Assembly (NCBI GenBank): GCA_964540005.1
Contig: CAZILN010000434.1
Span: 1-9,052 of the forward strand
Reading direction: 5' to 3'
Origin: CAZILN01 sp964540005
GTDB lineage: Bacteria > Bacteroidota > Bacteroidia > Bacteroidales > SM23-62
DNA length: 9,052 nt
The position numbers and the translations under genes were made by a program. The notes under the pieces are model-generated. The model was not told the origin of the DNA, searched no databases, and saw nothing but the letters and a program-made list of their open reading frames with translations. The first letter of the stretch is position 1. Each line of letters starts with the position of its first letter. Of this stretch, positions 6,025 to 9,052 are shown one piece after another.

Positions 6025-8199
6025 TCAGTTTTCGATCATGTTATAATTCCTGAGCAGATCAGAGATCTTATCATGCTCCCGCTGGTATCGTGCCTGGATC
6101 ACTCTCATGATCTCCTGAAATTCGGAGGTTTCTCGCACCAGGTCATAGGAAGGAAAGTTTTTTAATTCACTGATAAATCCAATTTCGATGAATGGAATAT
6201 CTTTCAGACCGGACAGATATTCGAGGGTTTTTTCCTTATTTCCCAGTATGGAATAAACTCTGGCGGTGTACAGGAGGATGTATCCTAATTGTCTGGTCTC
6301 TATGGAGTTTTCAAGACTTCTGTTTAAGCTTTCAAGATCAGCATTCGTTGGAAGAAATGCCTGCTCTTCTTTCCCCTGCTGCATTAAAACATACCCGATA
6401 ATCCATTTGATCCCTATATTAATTCCTTCACTGCTTGGCCTTTCAATGATCTGCCGGGTAATTCTATCAGCCTGATCAAGTTCTTCCATACAGAGATAAT
6501 TCCAGATCAATTCGAAAAAATATGAGGGATCCAGGGGATTCGACTCGTGAAGTTTCAACGTCCATTGTATTCCTTCGGCATAATTGCCATATGCCCTTTC
6601 CAGCTCATCCATCCTTTCAAAGTGATCAAGGGTATTCTCATCAAGGGAAAGCAATTTCTCAGAGTGTTCCCTGGCCAGTTCCGGGAATCCGGCATTTAAA
6701 AAGGTGTAATACATAATACGATGAATCCAGGCAGGGACAATAATTTCAACCGGTTTTTTATCTATATATTGTAAATAGTTCTCTACGGTAGTATAAAAGT
6801 TATTGTATGATATATACCAATCCAGACTAGAGTAATACATGAGGTATGAATCAGTATCATAACCCTTCATTGCTTCCTGGAAAACGCTATCAGCACTTTC
6901 ATGAAAACCTTGTCGTTTTAAATAATTGGCTTTGGTTCTTAATGTAAAATAATAATTTTCGTCCCTGGGTCTTTTGCGGCCACGTATTTCTTCGTAACAG
7001 GAATGTGCTTTTTCCAGGTACTGCATGCCTGAATCCAGGCATGCACTGGCAAAATACCTGCCTCGGTATGTTTCAGCAAAATAAAAAAAATCAATATAAA
7101 GATGTCCCAACCAGGTATAAGCAGCTGCAAAGGTTGAATCGAGTTGTATTGCATTTTCCAGGAGTTGTTTGGCTTTCATCATTTTTGGATCCGTAGAAAC
7201 AGCACCTTCCAGGGATGCAAAATTTATTAATTCCTGGGCCTGAAGGAAGAATTTATAAGCATTATGGTTATCCGTGGGTGTTGTTTCTACATATTCCCTT
7301 TCTGTACGATTCAGAATAACGCGAAGTTCATATGTAATTGCCAGGGCCACTTCTTCCTGCACTTCAAAAAGATTTTCCAGGGTGATCTCACGTTCAAAGG
7401 GTTTTGACCAGAGGTGCCTGTTAGTCTCCGCTTCAATCAGCTGGAGGCGGATGCGGGTATTGCTGTTCAGGATCGTTGCACTGCCTTCCAGGATATACCG
7501 AGCCTGAAGTTCCCTGCCAATCTCCCGGATGCTTTTATCAGAATTCCTGTATGACTCCGAGGTTGTACGGGAGATTACACACAGTTCATCAACGTGGGAA
7601 AGCTTATTGAGTATCTCCTCCATAAGGCCGTTCAGGATGTAATCGTTCTCCCTGTCAGGGCTGTCGTTGTGAAAGGGTAATACTGCAATCACATGGTCTT
7701 CTTTGGAACCTATCCCAGGTGAATGTCTGAAGGTAATGACAAGAATTGCAGCTACTGCTATCACAGCAGCAGTAATGATCCATGGAACCGGAAGTTTCCG
7801 TTTGTGTTGAATTTGACGGGAGTTGTTAGGTTCGGATTCTTCATATTCAATTCCTGCTGAACCACCTTTTCCTACCTCACCCGGTGGGTATCCAAAGTAT
7901 TCGTGAAAACATTTTGTAAAATAGGTGGCACTGCCGAATCCTACCATGAAAGCAACTTCAGATACCGTATACCCAGATTCCCTGAGCAATTTCATGGCGT
8001 GTTCCAGCCTTGTCTCGGAAATAAGCCGGCTGATCGATTTCCCTGTAAGAGCCCGGACCTTCCGGTGGAGATTGGACCGACTCATGCCTGTTTCCCTGGC
8101 CAGCATTGATACTCCGAACTGATCGTTCTCCAGATTGTTCTCAATGATCCCGATGATTTTTCGAAGGAATGGATCATCAATGTTTTGTTGGAGATTCAT
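6025..8199 (-). CDS. Membrane-anchored AraC-type regulator with TolB-like and TPR sensor domains
   Basis: The 724-residue product is organised as a one-component transmembrane regulator. Residues about 8-110 are an AraC/XylS double helix-turn-helix. The first is near 28-53 (VSMLARETGMSRSNLHRKV). The second is near 77-108 and contains the hallmark EVAFMVGFGSATYFTKCFHEYFGYPP. A basic stretch (HKRK, 132-135) precedes one membrane helix (about 138-157, PWIITAAVIAVAAILVI). Residues about 168-300 match the TolB/FlgO-like domain found in CadC- and cyclase-type regulators (VIAVLPFHNDSPDRENDYILNGLMEEI, then YILEGSA and RLQLIEAETNRHLWS). The remainder (about 310-715) is helical TPR-type repeat. The predicted topology puts DNA binding in the cytoplasm and the sensor outside the inner membrane. 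AraC domains are usually C-terminal. The N-terminal placement here is a known Bacteroidota arrangement. The target genes are unknown, and the TonB-C gene downstream is one candidate. The ATG at 8199 precedes the first HTH with a normal spacing. Confidence 0.92.
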   Translation of the reverse strand: MNLQQNIDDPFLRKIIGIIENNLENDQFGVSMLARETGMSRSNLHRKVRALTGKSISRLISETRLEHAMKLLRESGYTVSEVAFMVGFGSATYFTKCFHEYFGYPPGEVGKGGSAGIEYEESEPNNSRQIQHKRKLPVPWIITAAVIAVAAILVITFRHSPGIGSKEDHVIAVLPFHNDSPDRENDYILNGLMEEILNKLSHVDELCVISRTTSESYRNSDKSIREIGRELQARYILEGSATILNSNTRIRLQLIEAETNRHLWSKPFEREITLENLFEVQEEVALAITYELRVILNRTEREYVETTPTDNHNAYKFFLQAQELINFASLEGAVSTDPKMMKAKQLLENAIQLDSTFAAAYTWLGHLYIDFFYFAETYRGRYFASACLDSGMQYLEKAHSCYEEIRGRKRPRDENYYFTLRTKANYLKRQGFHESADSVFQEAMKGYDTDSYLMYYSSLDWYISYNNFYTTVENYLQYIDKKPVEIIVPAWIHRIMYYTFLNAGFPELAREHSEKLLSLDENTLDHFERMDELERAYGNYAEGIQWTLKLHESNPLDPSYFFELIWNYLCMEELDQADRITRQIIERPSSEGINIGIKWIIGYVLMQQGKEEQAFLPTNADLESLNRSLENSIETRQLGYILLYTARVYSILGNKEKTLEYLSGLKDIPFIEIGFISELKNFPSYDLVRETSEFQEIMRVIQARYQREHDKISDLLRNYNMIEN

Positions 8200-8298
8200 T
8201 TCAGAGTAATTGGATTATCGAATGAACTATTGGGACTAAATTACTAATTAATGAGGAATTAATATCATATTTCCAACTTTGGGAATTGTCAGTTTTGA

Positions 8299-8326
8299 TA
8301 CTATTTCAGCGGATAGAGTGCATCAT
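8299..8326 (+). pseudogene. Possible tRNA remnant (D-arm) before repeat copy 2
   Basis: TTCAGCGGATAGAGTGCATCAT (8305-8326, given here for its D-loop AGCGG) lines up with the D-arm and the start of the anticodon stem of the tRNA at 4353-4374, with one deletion and about three substitutions. TA at 8299-8300 would be positions 8-9. No anticodon loop, T-arm or full acceptor can be folded after it, so if it is a tRNA it is broken. The match is short and could be chance, but its place directly before the repeat block, as at the intact tRNA locus, supports it. Confidence 0.45.
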
Positions 8327-8342
8327 CTATGTGTTCTATCCT

Positions 8343-8592
8343 CTTGCTTTCATAAGGCGAGTAAATTGAAAAAGACGGATGCGAGCGCAGCGAGTCCGGG
8401 CTTTTTGCTTGTAAAGCACCCCCTGCGAGGACTCGCGAGCTTTTTGCGCAGCAAAGGTGAGCAACACCGGACGAGCATTTGCGAGGACTCGCGATCCTTT
8501 CGTGAAACGAAAGGTGAGCAACACCGGTCTCGCCACTTGATAATCAATAACTTATCCCGATCACCATGGTCGGGATTTTTTATTGGAGAAGG
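8343..8592 (+). repeat. tRNA-associated modular hairpin repeat block, copy 2
   Basis: The leader is nearly identical to that of copy 1 (8343 up to the C-run at 8419-8423; the clearest differences are G for A in GAGTCCGGGC and one C fewer in the C-run). Two units follow, at 8424-8479 (GCAAAGG type, loop GCA) and from 8480 (CGAAAGG type, loop TGAAA). The second unit ends in CCGGTCTCGCCAC (8524-8536), which differs by one base from the tRNA 3' end at 4404-4416. The shared region then runs through a strong terminator to GGAGAAGG (8585-8592). The order of hairpin types is reversed relative to copy 1, which suggests that units are gained and lost by recombination. Confidence 0.92.
8554..8581 (+). 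terminator. Intrinsic terminator after repeat copy 2
   Basis: ATCCCGA (8554-8560) and TCGGGAT (8570-8576) form a perfect 7-bp stem around a 9-nt loop containing CCATGG. TTTTT follows at 8577-8581. It is oriented for plus-strand transcription, in line with the repeat block being the tail of a tRNA transcript. Confidence 0.75.
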
Positions 8593-8627
8593 ATGTAAAG
8601 GATTTTGGGATTCTGAAAAGAAATCAC

Positions 8628-8934
8628 TCAATAAATAACGATCTTTTCGACAAACATTTTTTGACTCCTGAGCAGCAAGATATATACTCCCGGTGGAATC
8701 CCTGAAACATCAATCCTGGTTATATCACCCGGATCACAATTAAATTTGCGTAACGTTTGTCCATTGATATTCCTAAGTTCACCGGAGGAATTATTATTCA
8801 AGTGAAGATGTTTTATGGAAATATTTTGGTCAGCAGGATTCGGGTATACCAGGATATCTTCCCTTTCATCAGAAACAATATGTGTATAGGATAAATTATT
8901 TGAATTACCCGGAGTCAGGTAAAGGTTAGTAAGT
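8628..8934 (-). CDS. C-terminal exon of a T9SS-exported protein (type A sorting domain), interrupted by an intron
   Basis: Reading the minus strand back from the TGA at 8628-8630 gives about 100 residues. The last 76 or so are a T9SS type A sorting domain. DILVYPNPADQNISI (YPNP at 8846-8835) is the standard opening. The middle contains GELRNINGQTLRKF, and the end IDVSGIPPGVYILLLRS, then KMFVEKIVIY, is the standard close (I-x-V-S-G-L/I-P-x-G-x-Y-x-L, then V-x-K-I). Such domains send proteins through the outer membrane via the type IX system and are then removed. Upstream of 8935 the coding sequence gives way to group II intron RNA (stop codon at 8955-8957 in the continuing frame), so the rest of the protein lies beyond the intron, outside the window. 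The cargo's function is unknown. The junction falls inside a codon. Expression would need splicing. Confidence 0.88.
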
Positions 8935-9052
8935 ATCGAGTAGGCGGCTGGCGGTCAAGAGACCACCAGTGCGCCTCTCACACCACCGTGCATACCGTTC
9001 GGTACACGGCGGTTCCTTAAGATGAGCCATTGACCAACCTGTAATAATCCGA
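8935..9052 (-). mobile_element. 3' end of a group II intron (domains V and VI), partial
   Basis: On the minus strand, 9015-8982 is a 34-nt domain V. It has GAA, then CCGCCGT paired with ACGGTGG (one G-U), an inner stem GTACC/GGTAT around GAAC, and the usual 2-nt bulge (GC) on the 3' side. After a 2-nt joiner comes domain VI (8979-8938): GAG-AGGCG pairs with CGCCT-A-CTC, and the top stem CTGGTGGTC/GACCGCCAG closes a TCTT loop. The unpaired A at 8941 is the branch point, 7 nt from the predicted 3' end ...CTCGAT at 8935. Group II introns are self-splicing retroelements. Domains I-IV and any reverse transcriptase gene lie outside the window. The minus strand from 9052 to 9017 ends an 11-codon open frame at a TAA, which could be the end of that gene or just domain IV. 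Confidence 0.92.
8982..9015 (-). ncRNA. Group II intron domain V catalytic hairpin
   Basis: This is a 34-nt hairpin of exactly the canonical domain V size, with both helices and the conserved 2-base bulge intact. Domain V carries the metal-binding catalytic triad. A CGC triplet is present in the lower stem (CCGCCG), as in CGC-type introns, but the exact triad register cannot be fixed without an alignment. The intact fold suggests the intron is, or recently was, active. Confidence 0.88.

Noticed and set aside
8279..8638. Open frames across repeat copy 2
   Set aside because: Same repeat-derived translations as in copy 1. The real content is repeat, terminator and the end of the T9SS gene on the other strand.
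9017..9052. End of a group II intron reverse transcriptase gene
   Set aside because: Only 11 codons are visible before a TAA and they show no diagnostic motif, so I did not call a separate gene.

Overview
The window looks like a chromosomal piece of a Bacteroidota (Bacteroidetes) bacterium. The grounds are the C-terminal end of a protein with a type IX secretion (T9SS) type A sorting domain, a membrane-anchored AraC/TPR hybrid regulator of a kind typical of this phylum, a TonB-C-domain envelope protein, starts without Shine-Dalgarno sequences, a TAxxTTTG-type -7 box before a tRNA, and a tRNA gene that does not encode its CCA end. No species can be named from the sequence.

Layout. 1-332 (+): the 3' end of an unrecognised gene that begins before the window. 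350-1705 (-): an exported PQQ-like beta-propeller protein, convergent with it. 1706-2026: an AT-rich divergent intergenic stretch. 2027-3475 and 3505-4158 (+): two consecutive genes for methyltransferase-fold proteins with signal peptides. The first carries two methyltransferase domains. The second is a paralogue of the first one's N-terminal half. 4342-4415 (+): a CAT-anticodon tRNA with its own terminator, followed by a GC-rich array of five 56-57 bp hairpin units that ends in an exact 13-bp copy of the tRNA 3' end. 5125-5853 (-): a secreted TonB-C/TPR-like protein. 6025-8199 (-): a transmembrane AraC-HTH/TolB-like/TPR regulator. 8343-8592: a second, shorter copy of the repeat block. It is preceded by what looks like the D-arm of a dead tRNA and followed by a clear terminator. 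8628-8934 (-): the last exon of a T9SS cargo protein, interrupted on its 5' side by a group II intron. The intron's domains V and VI lie at 8938-9015, and the rest runs off the right edge.

Most of the protein genes encode envelope or exported products: the beta-propeller, the methyltransferase pair, the TonB-C/TPR protein and the T9SS cargo. The transmembrane regulator could sense an envelope signal, but no target can be assigned. The least ordinary content is (a) the tRNA-associated modular hairpin repeat, with compensatory stem changes and duplicated tRNA 3' ends at two loci 3.5 kb apart, (b) the exported methyltransferase pair, and (c) the group II intron inside a T9SS gene.
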